Source of the DNA: Bipolaris cookei
Lineage: Eukaryota > Ascomycota > Dothideomycetes > Pleosporales > Pleosporaceae
Direction: 5' to 3'
Assembly: GCA_002286855.1 (NCBI GenBank)
Contig: NRSV01000030.1
Span: 248,001 to 312,000 of the forward strand
DNA length: 64,000 nt
Shown here: one piece after another, positions 45,861 to 56,250 of the stretch
How the letters are laid out: every line of letters begins with the position of its first letter
Position numbering within the stretch: position 1 is the stretch's first letter
Notes under the pieces: generated by a model
Seen by the model: the letters and a program-made list of their open reading frames with translations, nothing else
Told to the model about the DNA's origin: nothing
Database searches by the model: none
Position numbers and translations under genes: made by a program

Positions 45861-46839
45861 ATGGCTTCTCGGAGAGCTAGGCTAGAGGAAGAGGCGGACA
45901 TGATGGAAGTGTCAGAGGTTCCTGATGGCCTTGACGGAGACAGCAGCGCGGGAATTGAAGGTGTGCAGCATCTGGCTAAAGGCCTAGTCCGATACGCCTT
46001 GTCGTGTGAGCATTCACGTCGGCCCATTAAGCGGCAAGACATTAACGAAAAAGGTCTGCACTTGCACTGCCTGATTGCTGTGGTTATCTTGTCTACGACT
46101 CACGCTGACACCAACAGTGCTTGGCTCCCAAACCCGGCTGTTCAAACAAGTCTTTGCGCAGGCCAACAGCAAGCTCATGGACGTGTTTGGAATGCAACTA
46201 GTCGAACTGCCCAAAGCCGAACGAGTAACACTGCGGCAAAAGCGTGGTATGCATCTGTCCATGCCTGGGTCATCATTTATCTTTGTCTGATCCATCCCTA
46301 TAGCAGCAGCTGCCGCATCTCTAGCATCTGACTCCCAGGCAAAGTCAGCTAGCATATGGGTCTTGCAGAGCATCTTACCCAGTCAGTACCGCATACCTGA
46401 AATCGTGGGCCCTTCACGGCCACTTGAACAGGGCATGCCAAACAAGGAAGATGCTTACGTTGGCTTGTACACTCTAATCATCGCTCTCATTACCATCTCC
46501 GGGGGCATGATGCCAGAAGGCAAGCTCGACCGCGCTCTCAGGCGCATGAACGCCGAGCAAACCACACCCGTGGGTAGCAAAGACAAAGCAATAGCTGCCA
46601 TGGTTAAAGACGGGTACATTGTGCGTGTCAAGGAAACCTCGGGTGCGGGCGATGAGACGGTTGATTATATTGTCGGACCCAGAGGCAAGGTTGAGGTAGG
46701 TCGTGACGGTGTCGCACAGTTTATACGAGCGATGCATGGCGAGGTTGAGGATGAGACTGAGCTTGAGAGGCGGATTCAGAGGACTCTAAATGTGGCTGAT
46801 GCACATAGCAACAGTGCACCTGCGGCGGAAGCGAGTTGA
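45861..46839 (+). CDS. NSE3: MAGE-domain protein, SMC5/6 complex subunit Nse3
   Basis: Exons 45861-46053, 46118-46246 and 46304-46839 encode 285 aa. Introns are 64 nt (GTCTGC donor, CACGCTGAC branch) and 57 nt (GTATGC donor, GTCTGATCC branch, TATAG acceptor). The second acceptor gives RQKRAAAASLASDSQAKSAS, matching the variable loop of fungal Nse3. MAGE homology features are LAKGLVRYALSCEHSRRPIKRQDI, FKQVFAQANSKLMDVFGMQLVEL, YVGLYTLIIALITISGGMMPEGKLDRAL, and the C-terminal winged-helix part MVKDGYIVRVKE...VDYIVGPRGKVEVG. Nse3 forms a ring with Nse1 (a RING protein) and Nse4, bridges the SMC5-SMC6 heads and binds DNA during recombination repair. Confidence 0.92.
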
Positions 46840-47321
46840 GTGTGTTGGGATCTCAGCCGTGAGTCGCCATAGGTGAGTGACTACAGAAGGTATCTGAAGT
46901 CGTGGTCGATTCGAGATGGATACTGGTATCCTGTTGACAGTGCTCCACGCTGTACAGATTTTGTTTTTTGTTTCTTGTATATATCTGTTGATGTATAGTC
47001 TAAGAGACCAGTCATACTCTGACTAACACATAATTTCAAAAAAGTTATTGAAGTCTGACTTTAGTATTCGTGTTTATACATACATGGAAGCTTACACCAC
47101 CTACACGTAGCATGACATATATTCAAATGCATGAGGTGTGCACGTATATATATTTGTTAATGGCGGAGGTATAGCAGCCTTCCTTCAATCATCATCCTTA
47201 ATCGTCTTTTCGTCTCTTGTCTCTCTACTTATTCACATTCCATGTCCTATGTATGCATTGCGAGTCAAAAACACCTCCACACCGCACCCTATCACACAGA
47301 CACAATCCAATGTTCAACATT
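46840..47321. other. intergenic between convergent genes
   Basis: 3' flanks of NSE3 and the DUF4149 gene, A/T-rich with TATATATATTTG near 47144. No gene seen. Confidence 0.55.
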
Positions 47322-47988
47322 TTACAAGCTCAGTCCATCTGCAAGAACAGCACCATACCAGATCATAGCGCCAAGTCCAATCAGGTTGACAACGGTGCTA
47401 ATACCGTGTAGAATAGCAAACTGCTTGTTGAGCGCCTGCATCTCCTTGCTATGGGGCCCATTGTCATAGCTTTTCTTACCATCCCGCGTCTCCTGGTGCT
47501 TCCTGATACCCATGATCTCGGTCGTCTTGGGTCCAATGTACACCAAGTTGGCCAGCGCAGTCACAAACATGGTGGCGTGCAGCCAGGCAGCGAGCTTGTT
47601 GGTGGATGCGGCGGGAGTGGCGGGTGCAAAGAAGGAAAAAGCCGGAGGGGGATTGGCGGCAGAGGCAGGCTGAAGGAACGAGGGGAGAAGAGAAGTAGCG
47701 CCACCGCGGGGGTAGGCCAACAGCATTGCGACTGGGAGGGCAGTCTGTAGGGAAAAGTAGATGGGAAAGGTGTTTTTTTGCAGCTGGGAGAACTGGGAGC
47801 GGGGCAGGACTCTGAAAGCGACGACGCCAGAGATGAAGGATTGGAAGAGCGTGGAGCCGAGAAGAGTGCCATAGCTACGTGTTGTGTTAACATGAATGCG
47901 ACGGGGTGGTGGTGGTGATGGCGGGGTTGCGGTGAAGGTACCTCAGCAAATGGTACGTCGACGGGTTCTTGAACGACGATAGCGACAT
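47322..47988 (-). CDS. TMEM205-like (DUF4149) membrane protein
   Basis: Exons on the minus strand are 47988-47942 and 47874-47322 (199 aa); the intron is 67 nt. The spliced start MSLSSFKNPSTYHLLSYGTL and the following LLGSTLFQSFISGVVAFRVLPR, SQFSQLQKNTFPIYFSLQTALPVAML are typical of the family. A Pro/Ala-rich loop, WLHATMFVTALANLVYIGPKTTEIMG, RDGKKSYDNGPHSKEMQALNKQFAILHGISTVVNLIGLGAM complete four membrane spans. In filamentous fungi these proteins are uncharacterised; the human relative is linked to drug export, which should not be carried over. It is divergent from the EFM7 gene, 332 bp apart. Confidence 0.9.
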
Positions 47989-48320
47989 GGCGGCGGTGTT
48001 GTGCAAGCCCAGTCGTAGTGTGGATATGGTGGTGGTGTAGGCGTCGCGCCAATGTGTTGTAGTGTATGGAGGAACAATCAAAGTCGCCCACCTGAGGCTC
48101 AAACAGTGGTCTCTGCGTCCTCGGCAATTGATGATCTCACGATTGGTTTGGACGCGTCCATATCATCCATATAAAGCGGGGCTCCTGCATGTCCGTCTGC
48201 CCCGCCATCAGATTCCGTCGTGTATGTAGTGCTACTACACACGCGCATCATTCAGCTGCATATATACACACCAGTCCAACATCAATTGGTGTTCAAGGCT
48301 GCCATCCCGCATTATTTGCA

Positions 48321-49381
48321 ATGCCTATGCGCCTGCCCTCGCTTATCAATCTCCGCCGCCCGGCCGACGCGACCCTCACACCCGAAGACATCTTTGGCTC
48401 ATCGCTAGGCGGCATTTTCACAGACGATCTGCAGAACCAGCACGGCGATAATCCAGAAACCCTCATTCTATATCAAAATCACAAGTATGGCGAGCTGGAG
48501 TTGAGGACGGCCGACTTCAATGGCGAGGAGCAAAGGCGCAAGTTTGCACACTACCTGTGGAATGCCGGCATCATGATGGCAGAGTTGGTCACTGGACGAA
48601 TTAAGGATGGGGAAGAAGAATCTGTTAAGAGGATAGAAAACGACGAGTTCACACGCTGGGTGAATGGCCAGTGGTGGACCAGTAAGGAAGAGGAAGAAAA
48701 ATGGAGTGTCAAGGGCGAGTCGGTATTAGAGTTGGGTGCAGGTGGGTTGGATTGAAAAGACACAGCTGTGAGTATAGGGCTGATGGCGCGTCGCCCGATC
48801 AGGCGTAGGATTGGGTGGGATGTTGAGCGCATTGGCGGGTGCCAAAGAGGTTTGTGGCTATCTATCTGGTTGCGTGTGTGCCTGGACTGACAGTGTGCTA
48901 GGTCGCCATCACCGATTACCCGGCACCTCCAATCCTCGATACCCTCAAGGTGAACGTTGCAAAGAACATACCGGCTACTCTACAATCTCGAGTAACCGTC
49001 CAAGGCCATGAATGGGGGTCTACTTCCACAGCCTTCGAATCGTCGCAGGCCCATGCCTACACGCGCATACTTGCAGCAGATTGCTTCTGGATGCCTGGAG
49101 AGCATGAAAATCTCGCAAAGTCGATGCTACACTTCCTCGCAGACACGCCCGACGCGCGTGTATATTGTATTGCGGGTTTCCACACAGGCCGTGCCAAGGT
49201 AGCGCCTTTCTTTGAGGAGGTTATACCAGAGCAAGGGCTCGAGATTGAGGAGATATACGAAATGGACGCCGACGGACAACGGCGGCCGTGGGCCAAGGAG
49301 CGCGACGGCGGCCTGGAGAACATGGGCGAGCGGAAAAAGTGGCTCATCGTTGCACGATTACGGCGCCCTGTTCGATCATAG
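48321..49381 (+). CDS. EFM7: eEF1A N-terminal methyltransferase Efm7/Nnt1-like
   Basis: Exons 48321-48741, 48809-48849 and 48902-49381 encode 313 aa. Introns are 67 nt (GTGGGT donor) and 52 nt (GTTTGT donor, CTGAC branch). Joining them gives the SAM-binding motif VLELGAGLGGMLSALAGAKE followed by VAITDYPAPPILDTLKVNV. Upstream, NHKYGELELRTADFNGEEQRRKFAHYLWNAGIMMAELV is the seven-beta-strand methyltransferase substrate region; downstream, RILAADCFWMPGEHENLAKSM and VYCIAGFHTGRAKVAPFFEE are family hallmarks. Yeast Efm7 methylates the N-terminal glycine and Lys3 of eEF1A; the older name reflects resemblance to nicotinamide N-methyltransferase. The middle exon is only 41 nt. It ends 13 bp from the stop of EFM4 on the other strand. 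Confidence 0.9.
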
Positions 49382-49394
49382 CAGAGAGCACCGC

Positions 49395-50114
49395 TCACAC
49401 CCTCTTGAAGCAGAGTGTAACCACACTGCTCCCGCTCTTGCCCCCAAACGTGAAACTCGGATATTTGACCTTGCCGTCAAACTGCAATCCTCCGCCTCTA
49501 AACCACTCTTTCAGCTCCTCCTCTGTCCAATTGCAGCTCGTGATGAGAAACCTCCCCCCCTTCTTCACCAACGGCTCGACCTTTTCCCTGTATCCTTCAC
49601 ATATCCTGCGCCCCTGCGCATCCTGCTCTTGCGACAGGCAAATCGCATCAAACGTGCCCTTATCCAGCACAACATCAAAGCCCTCACCCAACCACGCACC
49701 AGGCGCCTGTGACAAGATATCCCACTCATAAAACGCAATGTCCGCATACGCCTCGTCTTTCGCATTGCGAATCGATGTCGCAAGCGTAATGCTCTCCGTC
49801 GAGTAATCCACACCCACCATTTCTCCGCTCCACTCGTCCTCGCGCAGCGCAAACAGCAAGTGCCCGTTTCCTGTGCCTAGATCTAAAAATCGTGCGCCCT
49901 TATTTTCCTCCTCGTCGCCCTTATGAATTTGGCCTTCGTCGCCGAGGTTTTCGAGGAAAGACAGCATGCGTTCTTCGGCGCCGGCGTCGCTGAACCAGAT
50001 TGTGCCTTCGTCTGAGGCATTTGCGGCAAAGTTTTTGCGCTCCGTGGTGTAGGCTGCGTCCCAGTAGGATTTCGTGCCTAATTCGGAGGGGTCGAGATGC
50101 GTGGGGGCTGTCAT
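49395..50114 (-). CDS. EFM4: eEF1A lysine methyltransferase Efm4/See1
   Basis: A single exon of 239 aa. Family hallmarks are LGTKSYWDAAYTTERKNF, SAM motif I ARFLDLGTGNGHLLFALRE, GEMVGVDYSTESITLA, motif II DVVLDKGTFDAICLS, and the C-terminal GGRFLITSCNWTEEELKEWF and SSVVTLCFKRV. In yeast Efm4 dimethylates Lys316 of eEF1A in the cytoplasm; the human equivalent is EEF1AKMT2/METTL10. It lies tail to tail with EFM7, whose product modifies another site on the same elongation factor. The transcripts almost certainly overlap at their 3' ends, since only 13 bp separate the stops. Confidence 0.95.
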   Translation of the reverse strand: MTAPTHLDPSELGTKSYWDAAYTTERKNFAANASDEGTIWFSDAGAEERMLSFLENLGDEGQIHKGDEEENKGARFLDLGTGNGHLLFALREDEWSGEMVGVDYSTESITLATSIRNAKDEAYADIAFYEWDILSQAPGAWLGEGFDVVLDKGTFDAICLSQEQDAQGRRICEGYREKVEPLVKKGGRFLITSCNWTEEELKEWFRGGGLQFDGKVKYPSFTFGGKSGSSVVTLCFKRV

Positions 50115-50690
50115 GTTTGGTGTTTTCTGTTTTTTGAGGGTGTGAAAAGAGAAGAGGGCGAAAGTAGAGATTGTGGCTATTGAATGTGGGATGCGCTGCG
50201 AGGATGGGAAAGTTTTGGAGGGGCAATTGGTGGTTCCTGATGCCCCGCGGTGCCGGCTAAGTATGCTCTTTCAGGAACAAGACTGACTAGACAGGTGAGT
50301 GATTGGGCCTGGTAATCCTTCAGTTCTGCATGCCCCGAAATAGTGTTCCTTCATGTTCACCGTTCTGATGGGGTGAAAAACGTCTCCAAAGTCACACGTC
50401 GATATATTTGGCCGCTCAAAGTCAACGTGTTGTACATACACGAACAACTATGATTAAACCATGATATGAAAAGGATAGTCTTTACGAAGTTAAACAAACA
50501 CCAATTAACACATTGCAGATATTGTGGAATATCAGGAAAATCACCTGATACGTACTACGGCTTCAACCATCACACTCAGAGCACCAGCCCTAAGTTTAAT
50601 TCACTCCACTCATAAACCCCATTTCACCACGCCCGCAATGACACTCGACGCGCCAAACTCCCATCCACACCCTTTCTCCCCTCATAACCC
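50115..50690. other. intergenic
   Basis: Promoter of EFM4 and 3' flank of the DUF4267 gene. The open frame 50524-50766 overlaps the DUF4267 gene on the opposite strand and is not credible. Confidence 0.5.
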
Positions 50691-51200
50691 TCACCACAGC
50701 GGATCGTTCCGTCCCCAATACAACAAACTCCCCCCAATCGCCAAACTATTAAAAACCCCCACGTAATGCCCCAAAACCTTATCCCTAACCCCATACCCCT
50801 GCACAATCACCGTATCCGCAACCGTCGCTACCAACCCCGCCAAAACCGCAACACCCAAGCTCCTCCGATCCCGTAGCACAACTCCAAACACCGCTAGTAA
50901 GATCCCATTTTGTACATTGCGCGCTGCGATTGCTGCTACAAGCGCTTTCTTTGTATCTTCATCTGGTTTGCTTTGCGATGATGTGGGTGTGGATGTGCGC
51001 TTTGTAGATTTGGAAGATGAGGAGGCGGTGGATAATGAGGTTGCGGTGGTGATGGGAAGGCCGTAGCCGTCGGCGAAGGAGGAGGGATTGCGTAAGCCGA
51101 GGAGGCCGAAGGGTAGGATTTCGAGGGTTGCGATGAAAAGGGCGAGGCATTCGGCGGGGGGTGGGAGGCGGGAGAAGAGGTTGCGCGGTTGAAGTGACAT
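50691..51200 (-). CDS. DUF4267-type small membrane protein
   Basis: A single exon of 169 aa starting at 51200 (MSLQPRNLFSRLPPPAEC). Four hydrophobic segments are LALFIATLEILPFGLLGL, NGILLAVFGVVLRD, LGVAVLAGLVATVADTVIV and VFNSLAIGGSLLYWG. A Ser/Thr/Lys-rich loop (about 55-83) separates the first from the rest. The pattern AARNVQNGILLAVFGVVLRDRRSLG with ADT in the third span fits the DUF4267 family, which has no known function. The frame is open further upstream to 51317, but that extension is not conserved-looking. Confidence 0.8.
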   Translation of the reverse strand: MSLQPRNLFSRLPPPAECLALFIATLEILPFGLLGLRNPSSFADGYGLPITTATSLSTASSSSKSTKRTSTPTSSQSKPDEDTKKALVAAIAARNVQNGILLAVFGVVLRDRRSLGVAVLAGLVATVADTVIVQGYGVRDKVLGHYVGVFNSLAIGGSLLYWGRNDPLW

Positions 51201-52293
51201 GGTGGGTTTGCGATTGTGTGACTTGGGATGGGCCGAAGTGAGTAAGTGATCTGTTGCGAAGAAAATTGATTCTGTTTCTCTTCGCGCAAGGCTGCGTACT
51301 CTCAGTTGAGAATACATGTTTATGTAGTCTTCATCGCGTGTCTACTGGCTGGTGCGGTTCGGACTTCGGATGCGGGGATGAGAGCTGATTTTTTCATTTG
51401 TGTCATGTTTGAATTTGTAACATAAATGCAAGTAAGATTGTGTTGGCCTGCAGCTTGTTTGTTTACCATTCGTGCTTAACCTTGAGTTGGAACTCGAGCT
51501 GACTTCGAGATAGTATTCCAACTATGTTGTTTGTTGTTCGCAAGAAGCAGGACTTCATCCACGCTACACTGTGTACACGTTGTTGATTATTTCATATAGC
51601 TTCGCAATTTTCAAATAAACTGTTGCATATTTAGTGTATTTCCCAATGATTGCGAAGTTGAGCATGTGAAGCCGACCCCTTTTGGTGGTACAGTGTTGGA
51701 AAAGAGTCGGAACACCATGGTCAGATTGGAATTGGGAAATTAGACCAGTTTTGCATAGCGGGATGACTTGCTAATTCTTTGTCACATAATTCAACTTCAG
51801 AATATGGATCAAAGTGCCAATGGGAGTCGAACGGTGAACATGTCATCACGTACGTCTGTCAGTCAGTTCCTATCGGTCACTCCTTCACGGCAACTCGATT
51901 CTGATTTGAGCATGATCACAAGCGTTTGTTGGCTTTTCAGAGTCCATGCATATTCAAGTGAATATGCATACAGATCGTGAATTTTGGTGCTTTCACACAT
52001 AGGCCGTAATCTCCCTGCAAGGAAGGTCCGTCATGTGACGCGATTTCCTACCTTCACTTGATTCACAACACGGTGGAGCCTACGGTGGAGCCTACGCTTG
52101 CGCTTTCACTTGATCAAAAACTCACGAGCTCCTAGTCGTGTCACAACCGCGTTCTACTCATCAACCACACTCTTTCCTCAACTCACTCCTGCTGTCCGCT
52201 GCTCAGGTGCTTTCCTCATCAACTCGTAACTTCCTCTCGAACAAAAACTCTTCAGTACCCCAGCAATACACACACATCGCCCTTCCTCTCAAA
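51201..52293. other. intergenic; promoter of the coiled-coil/BTB-like gene
   Basis: Contains an 11-bp-arm palindrome (51946-51969), a tandem CGGTGGAGCCTA (two copies at about 52070-52094) and a CA/TC-rich leader (52140-52290). No gene seen. Confidence 0.5.
51946..51969. promoter_or_regulatory. perfect palindrome, possible dimeric regulator site
   Basis: ATGCATATTCA and its exact reverse complement are separated by two bases, about 325 bp upstream of the ATG at 52294. Candidate operator for a dimeric transcription factor or a cruciform; no factor can be named. Confidence 0.4.
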
Positions 52294-53985
52294 ATGTCAA
52301 ACGGAAATGCTTTCTGGGCTGTAGGCAAGCACATTGTCACCTCTACGAATTCTACCACTCCCAAACTTGCCGAGATGTCAATCAAGTCGAACGTCCAAAC
52401 CCCCAAACAGTCGAAGAAGGGACTAACATCCAAGACTAGAAACGACGTAGACGCTGAACACGATCTGAGCAATGGAAACGGTGATTATTCTGTCACTCCC
52501 GGTGTCAAGAGGGTGTCTTGGGCAGATGATGAGGAGGGTGAGCAGTTTCTCACCCTTTTGGTGCCCCAGCAAGAGAACCCGGTCGTCGCTTCCCTAGAGA
52601 CCACAATTGCTATCAAAGATGAGCGAACCAAGGAACTGGAGGCCACCATTGTCACCAAGGAACTCCGCATTGCCGAGCTCGAGGCTGCTGTGGAAGAGAG
52701 TCACGAACGCATAGAAGATCTTGAAGAGAGCCTGCAAGTGAAAAGAAACACTGTCAAGAGACTGGAGAAGGAGAACCACATGCAATTCGTCAAGATACAG
52801 GAACTGTACCGTGAAACTACTGAGAAGGATGACCACATTCACTGCCTGGAATCCGGACTGAAGCGGTTCACTATTACCCAGGAGCCCAAGCAAACGTCCA
52901 TCTCAGACACTCAGCTATCTACCAAGATTAATGACACACAAAATGTCGGGATGGCCAAGGCTGAGGTGAAGACTTCTAAGACAACTATTTCTCAACAGAA
53001 GCCCAAGAGTGTTGAGACGCCCCACTCTAGCGAAACCGTTTCGAAAGTTGCAGAGCTTACTGCAACTAAGAACAGCAACGATGGCCAGATTGAGAAGTCT
53101 ACCTGTGGCCCATCTTCCAATGACACCCAATCCCCGACCTTTGTGACCAAAGAGACGTTGAAGGTGGTCCCTCCTGCCCCCAAACCAAGGACACTGACGT
53201 TTCCGATTGACTTGTCGAAGTACGGAAAGAAGCCTGTTACGAATATAGCCACCAAGAATCAAGGTCTATCACCGGGTTTCATGGGCAGCAAGAACGGTTA
53301 CACGGTGTCGTGGAATCGGTCGCCAAAACAGGCACATGTCAAGACGGACGCGAAGCCGAACTTCAACCCTTCAGCCGACATACGACACATGTCACCTGCT
53401 GAGCGCGTTCTATACGCCAACGGCCCAGATGTTATCGTCAAGCTAGGAGACGTGGAGCTGAAGACCATTCCTGCATACATCCTGATGCAGTGCTCCGGAA
53501 AGGCACTTCATCACTTCAAAGCCAACCCTAACGCAACTTCGTGGACTTTCCCCGTTGGCTCCATGGAAGCCGACGCAGCCAGGTCTCTCCTCAATTGGAT
53601 GGACGAGATGACCTACCAGGGCCGCGTCTATTCGGTCACGCTGAACCCGGCACCAGTCTACGACCAAAGGAACATCCAGATCTGCCGCGCCGCTCGTGTG
53701 ATGAGCCTCAACAACGCGTATGTCGGCCATTTCACAAAGCACCTATGCGAACGTATCCGCAGCAAAGACATTTCGTACGATTTCACGAAGCTTGTGTGCG
53801 AGGCCGCATATCCAGAGAACGACCCCGTCTTCGATTGCCTGGCCAACAAGCTGGCCATGCAAAAGACAACTGGCAGTGCGCAAGACAAGGCCGTATTGGA
53901 GAGGTTGGCTGCCACCTATCCGGTGCTAAAGGCCAAGGTGGAGAAGATCAAGCGGAGGATGGGTGCTGTTCGGGCGGGCAATTAA
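52294..53985 (+). CDS. coiled-coil protein with C-terminal BTB-like domain
   Basis: A single exon of 563 aa. The first ATG is at 52294 (MSNGNAFWAVGKHIV); the frame is open upstream, but only with a GTG. Regions: a Ser/Thr/Lys-rich N-terminus with VTPGVKRVSWADDEE (about 80-95), a heptad-rich coiled coil (about 105-195: ETTIAIKDERTKELEATIV, LRIAELEAAVEESHERIEDL), a disordered middle, then from about 370 a globular part starting PDVIVKLGDVELKTIPAYIL, with WTFPVGSMEADAARSLLNWM and a helical end. Its order (D-V-x-V-K-x-G...I-P...L...S...F) resembles a BTB/POZ or Skp1-like fold, but the family is not certain. Function unknown; possibly a cytoskeletal or ubiquitin-ligase adaptor. Confidence 0.75.
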   Translation: MSNGNAFWAVGKHIVTSTNSTTPKLAEMSIKSNVQTPKQSKKGLTSKTRNDVDAEHDLSNGNGDYSVTPGVKRVSWADDEEGEQFLTLLVPQQENPVVASLETTIAIKDERTKELEATIVTKELRIAELEAAVEESHERIEDLEESLQVKRNTVKRLEKENHMQFVKIQELYRETTEKDDHIHCLESGLKRFTITQEPKQTSISDTQLSTKINDTQNVGMAKAEVKTSKTTISQQKPKSVETPHSSETVSKVAELTATKNSNDGQIEKSTCGPSSNDTQSPTFVTKETLKVVPPAPKPRTLTFPIDLSKYGKKPVTNIATKNQGLSPGFMGSKNGYTVSWNRSPKQAHVKTDAKPNFNPSADIRHMSPAERVLYANGPDVIVKLGDVELKTIPAYILMQCSGKALHHFKANPNATSWTFPVGSMEADAARSLLNWMDEMTYQGRVYSVTLNPAPVYDQRNIQICRAARVMSLNNAYVGHFTKHLCERIRSKDISYDFTKLVCEAAYPENDPVFDCLANKLAMQKTTGSAQDKAVLERLAATYPVLKAKVEKIKRRMGAVRAGN

Positions 53986-54327
53986 TGTGGTACCGGTATG
54001 GCAGGGTTTGCACTGCAGCTGGCATTCGGGGTGATTTCGTTGATTTTTCTTTCGATTAATCGACTTGTGGGCTGGGATGTATATACAGCTTACAATGTGG
54101 GTATATAGAGCGATGCTTGAGTGCTCATTTGAAGGTGGAAGGGCACATAGGACATACAGCTTCCCACTGTCAAAAACAATGATAAATGCTTTGATGAATT
54201 GTTACTTCACCAAACGTGCAAACTCAAACAAATCAAAGCATCGTCATCATCAAATAGTACAAACTAGTGTTCCTTTGCAAAAACTTTTCATTATGCATCA
54301 TGTTTGATTTTTTTGATATCATCAACT
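53986..54327. other. intergenic between convergent genes
   Basis: 3' flanks only; A/T-rich. Nothing further seen. Confidence 0.6.
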
Positions 54328-56096
54328 CTAGCATCTACACTCCACGCCCTTACGACTAACACAAAGATACTTGACACCCTTGTATGGCGTAACACCGCTC
54401 CCTAACCCCTTACTCTTCCTCTGATCAACATTCAGACTCTCGACCTTTATACCGCTGGGCAGCCATCCCTTGACCGAAAAGCTAACCGTAGCACAACTAG
54501 GCATAAGGACTTTATTCGCCTGCTTGATCTTCGCGTCGGAGTCTGGTTTACCAGATAGCCCAGAAGGCGCAGGGAGGCCGGAGTTTGCAGAGGAAGAAGT
54601 ATTATGTGCATCGTCATCGTAGTCATACGTAGATGTAGAAAAAGAGACAAGGCCGCCTGCATCGATGCCGTCTTCAGCAGAGGGATCGTCTTGTCCAATG
54701 ACGGTGCCACGGAGCGTGGCTATGACACCCATGCCTGCGCCGCGGTCTTGCGACATGAGAGTGGTTACCTCGCGGCTACTGACGCGCCATTCGATGGCTC
54801 GGTCGCCAGGCGCGTAGCCGGCGTCGCCCATGCCGCGCGAAACACGGATATCGACTATGTTCTTGACGGTTGCAGGCAAGGGGATGTGAATGACCATTTC
54901 CTCGATGGCGGGCGCCGACGTGGTGCCAGTTGAGGATGAGGCGCGCGCTAAACTGGCTTTTGCTGCGCTGGATTGCGATGAGGACTTACCGGCGAAGCGG
55001 GGGTTGATCTGGAGTTTTACTTCAAAGTCTGAGCCGGTTGGGCCGAGAGATGGGTGGACTGAGACGGTGGCGGGAATGCTGAGCTTGGGCATGGCGTTCC
55101 TGGCCGACTTTTCTGTTGAGAAGGCGTCCAGAGTGGATGAGTCAAGTAGGTCGACTTCGTATGCTGCTAGCACGAAGCGGCCGTCTGGTGGGACGAAAGA
55201 TAGTTCTCCGGGTCGAGCCTTCCACTGGTTGAGTCTTACGCACGGGTGGAAGACGGGGAGGGAGACGGTGTTTTGGATACCGCCGGCACAACCCAACTGT
55301 AGTATGAGATCTGGGACGCCAGATACTTTTGCTGTGAATGCAATGGTGCCGTTTGCCATTGCGGCCAAGGGTCGACCAGAGGGCGATAGTGTGACTTCGA
55401 GTGTCTCGACGATATCGACGTACATTTCGTTGCTCGTATGCCTAACATTTGCTCTTCGCCATGGGACTGGTGACGCTGTCTGGCTGGAGGATAGTGAGGG
55501 ACCTAGTCTTGGGCTTGGCCTTCCACCACCAAGACCAAACGCGCTTGTGGACGAGGGCGTTAGTGAGCTGGGGGTTGAAGAGGGCAATCCAACGCCGCCC
55601 AGCAGGCTCTTGAGCAGGTTGGGGGCTTCGACGACATCTCTCAGCGCATTGGGCTCGGTGTTTGCAATGATGCCACCGTCGACCATTTCGCTGAGCAGCT
55701 GTGCGACGACATCGTAGTTTGCCTCGATCTTGGAGGCGAGCAAAGGCGAGCCGAGGAAGTCTTCGAGGACATCGGTGAGACGGTGGAGGAAGGTGAGGAT
55801 GGCGAGGGGATCAGTGTCGGCAGAAGAGGGGCAGAGGAACAGCAGCTGGTCCTGAACTATGGAGTAGAGCAAAGTGGGCGGGTTGGTGTTGGGAAGGTAG
55901 ATCAAGGGCGGACGTGGGGCGGGATGGGCGAGATAGAGGGGGAGGAGGGAGCTGGCGGGCGGCGGGCGGTTGGCGTAGATGTGCTCCAGAAGCGGCGTGC
56001 TGGAGGTGAGTTAGCCGCGTGGTACCAACGAGGGCTGGCAAAAGGGGCGGGCTACTTGTGCTCGTCAAAGAGGTAGAGAGCCTCAATCGTGCTCAT
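54328..56096 (-). CDS. APM3: AP-3 adaptor complex mu subunit
   Basis: Exons on the minus strand are 56096-56056 and 55999-54328 (570 aa); the 56-nt intron (GTAGCC donor, GGCTAAC branch) joins MSTIEALYLFDEHN to TPLLEHIYANRP. The N-terminal longin-like part includes LLYSIVQDQLLFLCPSS, FLHRLTDVLEDFLGSPLLASKIEANYDVVAQLLSEMVDGG. After a Ser/Pro linker (VPWRRANVRHTSNEMYVDIVETLEVTLS) comes the mu-homology domain: GTIAFTAKVSGVPDLILQL, FHPCVRLNQW, LSFVPPDGRFVLAAYEV, VHIPLPATVKNI-type strands and SVKGWLPSGIKVESLNV. The complex carries cargo such as vacuolar SNAREs from Golgi to vacuole. An acidic/Ser-rich insertion (YDYDDDAHNTSSSANS) interrupts the domain near residue 495. Only 154 bp separate it from the divergent DUF4536 gene. 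Confidence 0.93.
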
Positions 56097-56250
56097 GGTG
56101 GACGAGTGTCGGCGTGAGGCTGCGCACGCGCGCGACGACGTGAGAGGGTGGGGAACTTGAGCATCCTAGGGCGAGGCGTGCACTGTACGTACTACATGCG
56201 CATACACATGTACTGCACACATACCTACACTGACCTCTCTGCCTGCAACC

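Noticed and set aside
52138..52293. Longer start for the coiled-coil/BTB-like protein
   Set aside because: The extension has no ATG (starts at GTG) and looks like leader sequence.
54604..55717. Plus-strand frames opposite the AP-3 mu gene
   Set aside because: Antisense shadows of a GC-rich coding exon, with no family resemblance.
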